DNA from: Acidobacteriaceae bacterium
GTDB lineage: Bacteria > Acidobacteriota > Terriglobia > Terriglobales > Acidobacteriaceae
Direction of reading: 5' to 3'
Assembly (NCBI GenBank): GCA_021323655.1
Contig: JAJPKO010000045.1
Location: forward strand, 62,001 to 126,000
DNA length: 64,000 nt
A program made the position numbers and the translations under genes. The stretch's first letter is position 1. Each line of letters begins with the position of its first letter. Of this stretch, positions 8,814 through 17,730 are shown in pieces. The notes under the pieces are model-generated. The model made no database searches and was not told the DNA's origin. It worked only from the letters and a program-made list of their open reading frames with translations.

Positions 8814-8987
8814 TCAGCCGATGCGGGCGATTTCCGGTTTTGCCTGGCGGACTTTTGCGTAGGATCGGGCGTGGATTTTGAGTATGTGGAATGCCGCTCT
8901 GCATATGCCGGATGCGGCCAGCACTCCAAAGGCAAGCGCAGCGACTGCCGCACACATTAATCCAATCAAATTCATGAAGTTTTGCAT
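8814..8987 (-). CDS. 57-residue single-span membrane protein
   Basis: A short minus-strand ORF from ATG at 8985-8987, preceded by AGGAATTGAG as ribosome site, to a TGA at 8814. Residues 4-28 form one membrane helix rich in Ala/Leu/Met (NFMNLIGLMCAAVAALAFGV); the C-terminal half is basic (KIHARSYAKVRQAKPEIARIG), predicting a cytoplasmic tail by the positive-inside rule. It fills the otherwise empty stretch between the STN gene and uvrA. No family was recognised. The start site, membrane helix and charge bias support a real gene, but its shortness keeps confidence moderate. Confidence 0.5.
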   Translation of the reverse strand: MQNFMNLIGLMCAAVAALAFGVLAASGICRAAFHILKIHARSYAKVRQAKPEIARIG

Positions 8988-9151
8988 CTCAATTCCTGGC
9001 TTCCCACTACTCCGATGCTCATTCTCTCAGAAACTCTGGCAGATTGACCCTGTTTTCTATTGCCAACTAAGATACCTATAGTAAACTTCGCTCCACTTTG
9101 AACAGATGCACAGTTAGCCGAGACCGCGAATTTTCTGAATTTTCACACTGC

Positions 9152-11972
9152 ATGTCTATCACCCACATCACAGTACGCGGAGCGCGCCAGCACAATCTGC
9201 GCGACATCAGCGTCCAGATTCCGCGCAACACGCTGACGGTCATCACCGGGCTCTCCGGCTCGGGCAAGTCCTCGCTGGCGTTTGACACGATTTATGCCGA
9301 AGGCCAGCGCCGCTATGTGGAGACCTTATCGGCCTATGCGCGCCAATTCCTGGACCAGGTGGAGCGCCCGGATGTGGACTCGATCGAAGGGCTGAGTCCG
9401 GCCATCTCGATTGAGCAGAAGACGACCAGCCGCAGTCCGCGCTCGACTGTCGGCACAATTACAGAAATTTATGATTACCTGCGTCTGCTCTATGCGTCAG
9501 TAGGCGTGCCGCATTGCCCGAATTGCGGGCGGCCCATTTCGCGCCAGACGCACGAACAAATTGTGGAGCGCATTCTTTCGCTTGCACCCGGTGAGCGCGT
9601 TACCATCTATGCTCCCGTAGTACGCGGCCGCAAGGGCGAATTTAAAGACCTGCTGGACGAACTGGACCAGCAGGGGTTTCGAGCGCGCATTGACGGTGAA
9701 CTGCGCGACTTGTCTGGGCCTGTCAATCTGGAAAAGCGCAAGAACCATACGATTGAGGCCGTCATTGACCGCATTGTGCTCAAGCCTGGAGTCGAGAAGC
9801 GGCTGCAGGAAGCAGTGGCGCGGTCACTCCAGATGGCAAATGGGTTGGTGTTGATTGCGATCTCCGGTGGCAGTGAGCAGCTGTACTCGTCTTCGATGGC
9901 TTGTCCGGATTGTGGGCTGGACGTGCCTAAACTGGAGCCGCGCAGTTTTTCTTTCAATAGCGCTTACGGGGCCTGCCCGGAGTGTCACGGCCTGGGCAGC
10001 ATTTACGACTTTGATCCTGCGAAGATCATCAGCGACTGGTCGAAGCCGCTGCTCGAAGGAGGGCTTGGGCCGGGATCGGCGTCACAGTATCTTCTTAAGC
10101 TGATTCACCTGGCGGCAGAGCGCTACAAGATTGATCTGAAAAAGCCGTTTGAGCAACTCCCTAAGAAGCATCAGGACATCCTGCTCTATGGGCCTGGAAA
10201 AACGGAGGCGCCGCGCACGGGCTTTCACGGAATCCTTGCCTATCTGCGCGATGCGGTTGAAGAATCGAAGTCAGACGCCTACCGCGAGTGGATGCTGGGG
10301 TATATGTCGGCTTCAGAGTGCCCGTCCTGTAAAGGCAAACGCTTGCGGCCCGAGTCGCTGGCCGTGAAAGTTGGTGGGCTTTCCATTGCAGACTTCACGG
10401 CGCTTTCGCTGCGGCGGGCGGTGGAGACGGCGCGCACACTTGAATTTACCCAGCGCGAGGCAATGATCGCCGAACGCCTGCGCAGGGAAATTGTCGAGCG
10501 GCTGGATTTTCTGAACGCCGTTGGCCTTGGTTACCTTTCGCTCAACCGCAGCGCGGCAACGCTCTCGGGCGGTGAAGGGCAGCGCATCCGTCTCGCTACG
10601 CAGATTGGCTCGCGTCTGCGTGGAGTTCTCTATGTGCTCGACGAGCCTTCCATTGGCCTTCACCAGCGCGATAATCAGCGTCTGATTCATGCGCTTGAAT
10701 CCCTGCGTGACCTGGGAAACACCGTCCTTGTGGTCGAGCATGATGAAGACACGATTCGCCATGCAGATTATGTGCTTGATCTGGGACCGGGAGCTGGAAA
10801 GCTCGGCGGCCACGTTGTTGCCGAAGGTCCGCCGCAGCGCATCATGCAGATGCCCGGATCGCTTACCGGGAAATATCTCGCGGGAGAGATCAGCGTGCTG
10901 CACCGCTTGCTGCCACGCACGCCCAATGGTAAGTGGATCACGGTGGAAGGCGCACGCAGCCATAATCTGCAGAACGTAACAGCGAAGTTTCCTCTCGGCG
11001 TGATGACGGTCGTGACCGGTGTCTCCGGTTCGGGGAAAAGCACGCTGGTCAATGACATTCTGTACCGCGCTTTGGCAAAGCAGCTCTATGGATCGCGCGA
11101 GGAACCCGGCGAGCATACGCGCATTACCGGACACGAAAACATTGACAAGGTCATCCGCATAGACCAGTCGCCAATAGGGCGTACGCCGCGCTCGAATCCT
11201 GCAACCTATACAGGCGTCTTCTCAGCGATACGCGATCTTTTTGCCATGCTGCCGGAGTCGCGTGAGCGTGGCTACAAGGCCGGACGCTTTTCCTTTAACG
11301 TCGCTGGTGGACGCTGAGGCCTGCCAGGGTGAAGGGCAGCGGCGTATTGAGATGAATTTTCTGCCCGATGTGTATGTGCAGTGCGAAGTCTGCAATGGGC
11401 GGCGATATAACCAGGAAACGCTCGCCGTAAAATTCAATGGCCACTCCATTGCCGACATTCTCGATCTTGCGATAGAAGATGCGCTGCCGGTGCTTGCCGA
11501 TATTCCGCAGGTAAAGCAAAAGCTGCAAACACTTGTGGATGTGGGGCTGGGCTATATACATCTGGGCCAGTCGGCGACCACCCTGAGCGGTGGCGAGGCG
11601 CAGCGCATGAAGCTGGCGCGCGAGTTGTCCAAGCGGCAGACTGGACGCACGCTCTATCTGCTGGACGAGCCAACGACCGGGCTGCACTTTGATGACGTGC
11701 GCAAACTGCTGGAGGTCTTACATCGGCTCACCGACCTCGGCAACAGCATCATCATTATCGAACACAATCTTGATGTAATTCGCAATGCGGACTGGATCAT
11801 AGACCTTGGTCCGGAAGGCGGCGAGGAAGGCGGTCAGATTGTGGCCGAGGGCACTCCAGAAGAGGTTTCACTGTCGAAGACTTCCCACACTGGCGAGTTT
11901 CTGCGGCGCTATTACGCGAATGGCAACGGCACCGCGAAAGGACGCAGGCAGAAGAAGGTAACGGTGCAATGA
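9152..11972 (+). pseudogene. uvrA: UvrABC excinuclease subunit A, interrupted by a 2-nt frameshift at about 11315
   Basis: This is the damage-sensing ATPase of nucleotide excision repair. From ATG at 9152 the frame encodes Walker A ([20 protein letters not shown]), the Cys clusters CPNCG and CPDCG...CPEC, the first ABC signature [12 protein letters not shown], the second Walker [14 protein letters not shown], and then [11 protein letters not shown], where TGA at 11315-11317 ends it. The expected continuation [20 protein letters not shown] is in another frame and runs to 11972 with [12 protein letters not shown] and [13 protein letters not shown]. Two bases are missing from the codons for the first Cys of the C-terminal zinc module (GGR-C-EACQG). 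Either a sequencing/assembly indel or a true loss-of-function; all else looks intact. The downstream CPBP gene overlaps its stop by ATGA. Confidence 0.93.
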
Positions 11973-12868
11973 TGCTCGACCCTCTCTCACTGACGCCAGT
12001 TGATGCCCACACGCCCCCTCAGGAAGAGGTTCCACTCGATCGGTCACCCGCACCGGACGAGGAAACTCCTGGCTTCGGCCATGCAGTCCTGTTCTTTGCC
12101 CTGAGCGTGCCACTGCTTTTTGTGGGAGAGTCGCTCAGTCTTTTTCTGGTAAAGCTGGTGCCTGCGTTTCATCGCCAGAACTACCGCGCATTGTTCAAGC
12201 TGATGAGCAGTGACGCGCGGTTTGCGATTCCCATGCAGGCCTTTGTGTACCTGCTCATCGGCCTTGTGACGGTGGCGGTCTTCACCGTGCTGTGGCAGAG
12301 ACCATTTTCCGAAGGCATCCACTGGAATGCTGCCATCGCGCGCCGCCGTATCTCCTGGCTTTTTATGCTCGGCATTGGATTAGGGGTGGGCATCACATTT
12401 TTACAGGCGTATTTGCCGATCCCCATGCCGCAGAACCCGCCCATTCTGGAAGACATGGTGCATTCTTCGCTGGGGGCATGGATGATGCTGTTCTTTGGGA
12501 TTTCTTTGGCGCCGCTGATGGAGGAGCTTGCGTTCCGGGGCTTCCTGCTGTCGGGGTTGATTCACGCATTTCGCTGGCTGATGCGAAACCAGGTCCTTTC
12601 TGCTGAAGCCTTCTCCTGGATGACGGTGCCTCTCTCTGTTCTGCTCACAACAATTCCATTTGCGCTTCTGCATGCTGAACAGGTTTCTCGCGCGTGGGGG
12701 CCACTGATGTTGATCGGCCTGGTAAGTGTGGCGTTGTGCGTGGTGCGGCTGCGGCTCCGTTCCGTGGCTGCCAGCACGATTGTCCATGCGGCATACAACT
12801 TCACCCTGTTTGCCGGGCTGCTGCTACAGACGGAAGGCTTTCGGCATCTTGAACGCCTGAACAGTTAG
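11969..12868 (+). CDS. CPBP (Abi)-family intramembrane metalloprotease
   Basis: A 299-residue membrane protein with about eight hydrophobic spans after a 45-residue Pro/acidic N-terminal tail. The three CPBP motifs are present: EELAFRG (EExxxR) near residue 172, FALLHAEQ (FxxxH) near 230, and IVHAAYN (HxxxN/B type) near 270. Members include Rce1/type II CAAX proteases and bacteriocin-immunity proteins; the substrate here is unknown. Its ATG overlaps the uvrA stop codon (ATGA), so translation is coupled to the C-terminal frame of uvrA. It ends 15 bp before the convergent HMG-CoA-lyase gene. Confidence 0.9.
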   Translation: MMLDPLSLTPVDAHTPPQEEVPLDRSPAPDEETPGFGHAVLFFALSVPLLFVGESLSLFLVKLVPAFHRQNYRALFKLMSSDARFAIPMQAFVYLLIGLVTVAVFTVLWQRPFSEGIHWNAAIARRRISWLFMLGIGLGVGITFLQAYLPIPMPQNPPILEDMVHSSLGAWMMLFFGISLAPLMEELAFRGFLLSGLIHAFRWLMRNQVLSAEAFSWMTVPLSVLLTTIPFALLHAEQVSRAWGPLMLIGLVSVALCVVRLRLRSVAASTIVHAAYNFTLFAGLLLQTEGFRHLERLNS

Positions 12869-12883
12869 CGCCCTTGCGCGAAG

Positions 12884-13756
12884 CTACTGCTTCGTTGGGC
12901 CGAATTTCTCTGCGATTCCGCGACTTGCAGCGAGGATGCTGTCCAGCGGCTGTAAGGGCGGAAGTTCCGCCCCGAGCCGCTCCAACTCCGCAAGCGCCAA
13001 CTCGGTCGCGATGTTGCCTACCAGCGCGTCCTGCGCAAAAGGACAACCGCCCAAGCCGCCCACGGCCATGTCGAAACGGCGGCAGTCGGCGCGATATGCT
13101 GCCGCAACCTTGCCCGCGACGTCTCCAGGACGGGCATGCAGATGGACACCAATCTCCAGACTGTCATTTACAGAAAGCACAGCACCCACCAGCCGGGAAA
13201 CCTCGTCGGGAGTGGCGAGCCCGACAGTATCCGCCAGTGAAACCTGCTTGATGCCCATGTCGGAAAGAAGATCGCAGGCGGCCACCACTTCCTCTACGCT
13301 CCACGGGTCGTCATATGGGTTGCCAAAGGCCATGGAGATATAGGCCACCAGGTCTAGCCCAGCCTTATAGGCAAGCTGTCCAATGGATTCGAGCACATCG
13401 AGCGACTCTTCCGGAGACTGGCCCTGATTGCGCCTTAAAAATTCCGGCGAGATCGAGTAAGGAAATCCGAGAGTGCGGACAGCTTCTGTTGCAATGGCCC
13501 GCTCCGCCCCTTTTTGATTGACGACGATCCCGATAATTTCCACATCGTCTGGCGGATCAAGATATTCGAGCACCTGCTCGGAGTCGGCCATCTGCGGGAC
13601 GGCCTTCGGTGAGACGAAGGAGACAGCATCAAGGTGTTTAAATCCAGCAGAGATGAGCGCACGCAGGTAGTCGGCCTTGACCTCTGCAGGAATGGTCTTC
13701 GGAAGCCCCTGCCATGCGTCGCGAGGGCACTCGATGATTTTTACGGCGCCGGCCAT
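12884..13756 (-). CDS. Hydroxymethylglutaryl-CoA lyase family protein
   Basis: A 290-residue TIM-barrel enzyme of the HMGL-like family, which cleaves 3-hydroxy-3-methylglutaryl-CoA to acetyl-CoA and acetoacetate (leucine breakdown). The substrate-side motif GGLGGCPFAQDALVGNIATE near residue 232 carries the active-site Cys, and HLHARPG (H-x-H metal ligands) lies near 196. The N-terminus reads IIECPRDAWQGL, where canonical lyases have EVGPRDGLQ: the Arg-Asp pair is kept but the neighbouring residues differ. ATG at 13754-13756 follows GAAGAG; an upstream in-frame extension to 13810 overlaps the preceding gene and was not used. No acyl-CoA dehydrogenase or carboxylase partner is next to it, so the substrate may differ. 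Confidence 0.82.
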   Translation of the reverse strand: MAGAVKIIECPRDAWQGLPKTIPAEVKADYLRALISAGFKHLDAVSFVSPKAVPQMADSEQVLEYLDPPDDVEIIGIVVNQKGAERAIATEAVRTLGFPYSISPEFLRRNQGQSPEESLDVLESIGQLAYKAGLDLVAYISMAFGNPYDDPWSVEEVVAACDLLSDMGIKQVSLADTVGLATPDEVSRLVGAVLSVNDSLEIGVHLHARPGDVAGKVAAAYRADCRRFDMAVGGLGGCPFAQDALVGNIATELALAELERLGAELPPLQPLDSILAASRGIAEKFGPTKQ

Positions 13757-13769
13757 AGAACTCTTCAAT

Positions 13770-14144
13770 TTATAGATGCGCGACGGCGACAGCAATAGCG
13801 GCTGCGCCAAAATGAATGATGGCTGTGGTGATCAGCGCGGTTGCGAAGCCCTTTGCACGCAGCAGTAACGACATGACCAGTCCATAGAGAGGGAATTGCA
13901 GGTACATGAGCGCCTGGGAAAGTGTGCCCGCAATTTCTCCGGAAAAGCCGAGAACATGGGCCTGCACGAGCTGCACCCAGGGATATAGCATGCGCAGAGC
14001 ATCCGGCCCGGCCAGCGCCATGACCCCCGCTGCGCGGACAGTGAGCGGCGTTACCAGAATGCCGAGAACAAGCGGCCACCACGTGATCCACCCCGGGGAT
14101 GATTTTTTCTTCTTTCGCTTGCTGGTGGTCGTGGACGGGCTCAT
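13770..14144 (-). CDS. Small multi-span membrane protein of unknown function
   Basis: About 124 residues from the ATG at 14142-14144; in-frame ATG at 14156 and TTG at 14225 are alternatives and no candidate has a strong ribosome site. A Lys-rich N-terminal tail (TTTSKRKKKKSSPGW) precedes three or four hydrophobic helices, including PLVLGILVTPLTVRAAGVMA and LITTAIIHFGAAAIAVAVAH. No motif was recognised. It ends 13 bp before the HMGL start, suggesting one transcript. The strongly positive tail predicts a cytoplasmic N-terminus. Confidence 0.6.
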   Translation of the reverse strand: MSPSTTTSKRKKKKSSPGWITWWPLVLGILVTPLTVRAAGVMALAGPDALRMLYPWVQLVQAHVLGFSGEIAGTLSQALMYLQFPLYGLVMSLLLRAKGFATALITTAIIHFGAAAIAVAVAHL

Positions 14145-14226
14145 GAGTCTGAGCATACCGTTTGTTCTTGTGGAGAGATGTGGGATGGCGAGGAAAACTT
14201 CTGCACGATGTACCAGAACGTGCAAA

Positions 14227-14656
14227 CTACTGTCCTATGGTCGCCTTCCACTGGAAACAGAGTCCGAAACCGTCCGGTCTTTGAAGTACATTTGCTTCAT
14301 GCCATAGGGTGCAACTTCAGGAGACCGGTCAATGACGACGTCGCGAGTCGTGAACTCGGAGTAGGCGGCATCCACATCCGGACAGCCAAAGAACAGGCAA
14401 ACGTCCCGATGAAGACGTTCACCGAAATCGTCTTCTCGCGTGGGGCGTTCTTCGTCAAACTCGTAGGCCCCGTTCAGCATAAGATCTGCATGGCCCAGGC
14501 GCAGCCAGCACCAGTGAAAATGGTAAGGGTCGTCTCCACTCAGATGGGAGAGTGCTGAACAATGCTAAAGCCGAGCCGGTCCACATAAAAATGCACCGAC
14601 GCGGGCATATCATACACCTCGAAATAAGGACAAACGCCGCGGACTTCCATGGCCAT
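14227..14656 (-). pseudogene. VOC-family (glyoxalase/bleomycin-resistance-like) gene with two frameshifts
   Basis: Read on the minus strand from ATG at 14654-14656, the first frame gives MAMEVRGVCPYFEVYDMPAS then FYVDRLGFSIVQHS, the opening beta-alpha-beta of a VOC domain, and stops at 14540-14542. In a second frame the fold goes on as GDDPYHFHWCWLRLGHADLM, then CLFFGCPDVDAAYSEF and APYGMKQMYFKD. A third frame is then needed for PDGFGLCFQWKATIGQ, ending at TAG 14227-14229; one C is missing from the codons for KDPDG (near 14269-14276). The whole sequence lines up with an ordinary VOC metal-dependent enzyme of about 140 residues, so this is a recently broken gene or a doubly mis-sequenced one. 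Confidence 0.75.
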
Positions 14657-14682
14657 GAATTAAATCAGATCGCATTTTATGC

Positions 14683-14712
14683 TTGACAGTATAAATACCA
14701 TCATGATATGGG
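14683..14712 (+). promoter_or_regulatory. Candidate sigma-70 promoter upstream of the 14760 peptide
   Basis: A perfect TTGACA at 14683-14688 is followed at 18 bp by TATGGG (14707-14712), a weak -10. It faces a short ORF with a strong ribosome site at 14760. The surrounding sequence is AT-rich. The -35 match is good; the -10 is poor, and a nearby GATACT is an alternative at longer spacing. Confidence 0.35.
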
Positions 14713-14759
14713 ATTGGATACTTTGTAAGTATTTTGTGCCGGTATGAGGAGGAAATACT

Positions 14760-14873
14760 ATGCAGCCTCTCTGCGCGCGCGCACATCTTTGGATTCCTGC
14801 ATCGCTGGTTCTTTTTCTGTGTTTTCCAAGCAAGGCCCATGCCATCCAGTTGCTATTTGGTTCTCACCTCTAA
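14760..14873 (+). CDS. 37-residue secreted peptide, or N-terminus of a frameshifted Cys-rich secreted protein
   Basis: ATG at 14760 follows AGGAGG at ideal spacing. The product starts MQPLCARAHLWIPASLVLFL and ends a signal peptide at SKAHA, then stops after 37 residues (TAA 14871-14873). A +1 shift just before the stop opens a frame reading SNSVCCAIYVCPDGTTGGNC, SPCLQAKLNGAPNDYLQCAA, with six cysteines in about 40 residues, as in a disulphide-rich exported protein. That frame runs on past the start of the next gene. I read this as a small exported Cys-rich protein whose reading frame is broken by one indel, but a lone signal-peptide ORF cannot be excluded. No family was recognised. Confidence 0.4.
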   Translation: MQPLCARAHLWIPASLVLFLCFPSKAHAIQLLFGSHL

Positions 14874-15106
14874 TAGCGTATGTTGCGCGATTTACGTGTG
14901 TCCTGACGGCACTACTGGCGGCAATTGCAGTCCCTGTTTGCAGGCAAAGCTGAATGGGGCTCCGAACGACTATCTCCAATGTGCAGCGGAACCCCCAAAA
15001 AGTACTTGGTTGGTTTCAGCGAGTGCGCCAACACTCCACCGTGTCGATCATGTTGGGTCGGGGGGATTTCCGCCTATCGGTATTACAAGTGCGAAGGGAG
15101 ATATCC

Positions 15107-16000
15107 ATGAAAACCGTATCAAAGTATCTTCTGAGTGGAATGATTGTGGGCTTAGTTTTCATGTCTAGTGAAAGGGCCTATTCTGTTACGCAAATCCCAT
15201 TGGCAGTATCAGCTACGCAGCAGGAGATTGTGCTCACTGTGGACAAAGTAGCAGCGGGGGAACACTGGTCAGTTGCGATCCAGCCATCAGAAAGCTTATC
15301 GAATTCCTTTACAGTAAAGCCTGGCAGTGTAGTTTCCATGAGTACTCATCGTGCAGGTACGTATCCTGCAGATGGTATTCAGCCGTTAAGCAAGGCAAAT
15401 TATACCTTGTCAGACAGCAGTTGCCATTTGCATGAACTCTCTGGGATGCAAAAGTCCATTTATCTTATTGCCCAGGTGCCTTTAGGGAAAGTCGTCTCTG
15501 TAGTCCAGAACGGCATCCCTGTTTTTCAGGGGAAAATCACAGTACCAATTCTATTGGTAGATGGGAATATTCTTAGCAACCCCTCGATGGCAGATTTGAA
15601 GGCAGTGATGATGCTGATGGTTCCTCGATTAATTGACGATGAATTTGGCCCTGACTTAACTCAGGATGATAAAGGTGCATGGATTGCGAGCACGGATGCG
15701 CTGAGGAGGCACTTGGTTTCTTTACCAGCTTCCACCGGGCCTTTTACAAATGTTTCTTTTGATCAGGTAAATGGAGAAATGACAGCAGTCCTGCTTCGGC
15801 TCCATATTGATGCAAACGGAAGGGTTACAAACGTTTCAATTGCCAACGGGAATTCTGCCTTGGCTTCAGACGTTTCAGATGCAGTAAGCGGGGCAGTTTT
15901 TAAGCCATTTCTGTTGAACGGTAAACCTGCAGAAGTAGATGCCTTTCTTCAGTACAGCCTCGATAAGAGTGGCACATTGACAACTAATGTCACAGAGTAA
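15107..16000 (+). CDS. Secreted protein with a C-terminal TonB_C-like domain
   Basis: A 297-residue protein; ATG at 15107 follows AAGGGAG at 7 bp, so the upstream in-frame start at 14954 was rejected. It has a signal peptide (KYLLSGMIVGLVFMSSERAYS). The middle is beta-rich and Ser/Thr-rich with no known motif. The last 70 residues (VLLRLHIDANGRVTNVSIAN then SDAVSGAVFKPFLLNGKPAE) match the TonB_C pattern in which a strand with DxxGxV is followed by a helix and FxPxxxNGxPV. There is no N-terminal anchor of a classical TonB and no Pro-rich linker. Base composition is clearly more AT-rich than neighbours, suggesting acquisition by transfer. Confidence 0.7.
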   Translation: MKTVSKYLLSGMIVGLVFMSSERAYSVTQIPLAVSATQQEIVLTVDKVAAGEHWSVAIQPSESLSNSFTVKPGSVVSMSTHRAGTYPADGIQPLSKANYTLSDSSCHLHELSGMQKSIYLIAQVPLGKVVSVVQNGIPVFQGKITVPILLVDGNILSNPSMADLKAVMMLMVPRLIDDEFGPDLTQDDKGAWIASTDALRRHLVSLPASTGPFTNVSFDQVNGEMTAVLLRLHIDANGRVTNVSIANGNSALASDVSDAVSGAVFKPFLLNGKPAEVDAFLQYSLDKSGTLTTNVTE

Positions 16001-16265
16001 TTTGCGTAACTCGTGTTTACCTCCCCGGCAAACTGGCCAATTTGAGAGCTACTGCTTTGTTGGGTCGGGAATTTTTTCGGATTCCGAGTCTTTCGAAGAG
16101 TGCGCTTTCCATGTGCTTAGTCGGGGGAGGCAAGCCCAACCGTGCCCGCCCATGCTCAATGCCCATGTCCCGCAAGGAGCGGCTTTGGCGTTGTCCATGC
16201 GAGCCGCCATTTTACGGGAGCGCCTTTTACACATCGGCAACCCTTAGGCATGGTACGATGCGCCT

Positions 16266-17726
16266 ATGCCCAGAAGACAGTGGTTTCTGTTTGCCTCAGT
16301 GGCGTTGTGTGCGGCCTTTCCTTGTTTTTCGCAAAGCCCTTCCATACAGGAACGGTTGCAGAGGCTGATGGACACGTCCACAGGCGCATGGACAACGGAC
16401 CAGGTGGCCACGATGGGGAAGCTTCGCGACGCTGCGATGCAGGATCCCTACGCGCTCGACGAACTGCGGCACATTACGGACAACATCGGACCTCGGTTGA
16501 GCGGTTCTCCGCAGGCGCAGAAGGCAGTGGAGTATGTGGCCGCAGAGATGAAGGCGCTCGGCGCAGATGTGCACCTGGAAAAAACGATGGTGCCGCACTG
16601 GGTGCGCGGCGTCGAGACGGCTGAGCTGGTTGCTTGGCCCGGAATGGCTGAGGGGACAACACAGAAAATTGTGCTGACCGCGCTGGGCGGAAGCGTGGCG
16701 ACCCCCGCATCTGGCCTGACCGCCGATGTTGTCGTGGCCGATTCTTTTGACGATCTGAAGAAGTTGCCGCAAGGAGCGGTGAAGGGCAAGATTCTTCTGT
16801 TGAATGAAAAATTTGATAAGCGTCTGGCTGCGCAGGGCGATGGGCTTGCGGCATACGGGCAGGCGGTGGTGTATCGCGGAGCCGGGCCGAGTATCGCGGC
16901 CTCGTTAGGCGCGGTGGCGGTGCTTGTGCGCTCCGTTGGGAATGCGGACTACCGTCTGCCACACACGGGAGCGACCATGTACGCAGAGGGATTGCCGAAA
17001 GTTCCGGCTGCGGCCGTCACGGCAGAAGATGCCGATCTTTTGAAGGACCTGGCGCAGCAGGGACCAGTGCGCATGCATCTGACCCTGACTCCGCAAAACC
17101 TGCCGAAAGCGCCAAGCTACAACGTGATCGCCGACTGGAAGGGAAGCGAGCACCCGGAGCAGGTGGTGGTCGTCTCCGGCCATCTCGACTCATGGGACCT
17201 GGCCACCGGCGCGATTGATGATGGCGCGGGCGTCGCCGTTTCCATGCAAACCATTCATCTGTTGCAGAAGCTGGGAATTCATCCAAAGCGTACTGTGCGT
17301 TTTGTCGCGTGGATGGATGAGGAACAGGGCGGGTCTGGCGCGCAAACCTACCTGGATGAGCACACAGCTGAGATGAACAACCATATAGGCGCCATCGAGT
17401 CTGACCTTGGCGCAGGGCATCCCATCGGCATTATGGCGGCAGGCAATCCGCAGCTCGAGGACTGGCTGCGTCCTGTGGCCCATGCGCTCGCGCCGATCGG
17501 AGCGACTGTCGTCACAATGAGCCCCGATGCAGGTGAGGACATTTCCTTCCTCAAAGGAGTGCCGCAGTTTGCCCCGAACCAGGACAGCCGCTTTTACTTC
17601 AACTATCACCACACGGCGGCAGACACATTCGATAAAGTCGTCCCGCAGGAGCTGAATGAGAATGCCGCGGTGATGACCGTGCTGGCATATGCGCTGGCCG
17701 ATTCAAATGAGCCTGCGCCCAGATAG
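16266..17726 (+). CDS. Secreted M28-family zinc aminopeptidase with inserted PA domain
   Basis: A 486-residue exported peptidase. A signal peptide (FLFASVALCAAFPCFSQ) precedes the M28 N-terminal part (ITDNIGPRLSGSPQAQKAVE). A PA domain occupies roughly residues 130-270. The di-zinc catalytic half follows: SGHLDSWDLATGAIDDGAG (His and bridging Asp), DEEQGGSGA (general base Glu and ligand), ESDLGAG (Asp ligand) and YHHTAADT (His ligand), so all ligands are present. It should trim N-terminal residues from peptides in the periplasm or outside. It is a single-gene unit ending 4 bp before the convergent amidohydrolase. Confidence 0.93.
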   Translation: MPRRQWFLFASVALCAAFPCFSQSPSIQERLQRLMDTSTGAWTTDQVATMGKLRDAAMQDPYALDELRHITDNIGPRLSGSPQAQKAVEYVAAEMKALGADVHLEKTMVPHWVRGVETAELVAWPGMAEGTTQKIVLTALGGSVATPASGLTADVVVADSFDDLKKLPQGAVKGKILLLNEKFDKRLAAQGDGLAAYGQAVVYRGAGPSIAASLGAVAVLVRSVGNADYRLPHTGATMYAEGLPKVPAAAVTAEDADLLKDLAQQGPVRMHLTLTPQNLPKAPSYNVIADWKGSEHPEQVVVVSGHLDSWDLATGAIDDGAGVAVSMQTIHLLQKLGIHPKRTVRFVAWMDEEQGGSGAQTYLDEHTAEMNNHIGAIESDLGAGHPIGIMAAGNPQLEDWLRPVAHALAPIGATVVTMSPDAGEDISFLKGVPQFAPNQDSRFYFNYHHTAADTFDKVVPQELNENAAVMTVLAYALADSNEPAPR

Positions 17727-17730
17727 TCAG

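Noticed and set aside
8878-9081. 67-codon plus-strand ORF before uvrA
   Set aside because: No ribosome site, poor composition, and antisense to the better-supported 57-residue minus-strand gene.
11311-11320. Programmed +1 frameshift at CGC-TGA in uvrA, by analogy with prfB
   Set aside because: A +1 shift there would still delete the zinc-binding Cys, and the prfB features (CTT-TGA-C, upstream ribosome-like site) are absent. An indel is simpler.
14954-15106. N-terminal extension of the TonB_C protein
   Set aside because: The signal peptide and ribosome site both point to ATG 15107; the extension is frame read-through of the Cys-rich region.
15987-16247. 86-codon plus-strand ORF between the TonB_C gene and the M28 peptidase
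   Set aside because: Overlaps the upstream stop, lacks a ribosome site and has no protein-like pattern.
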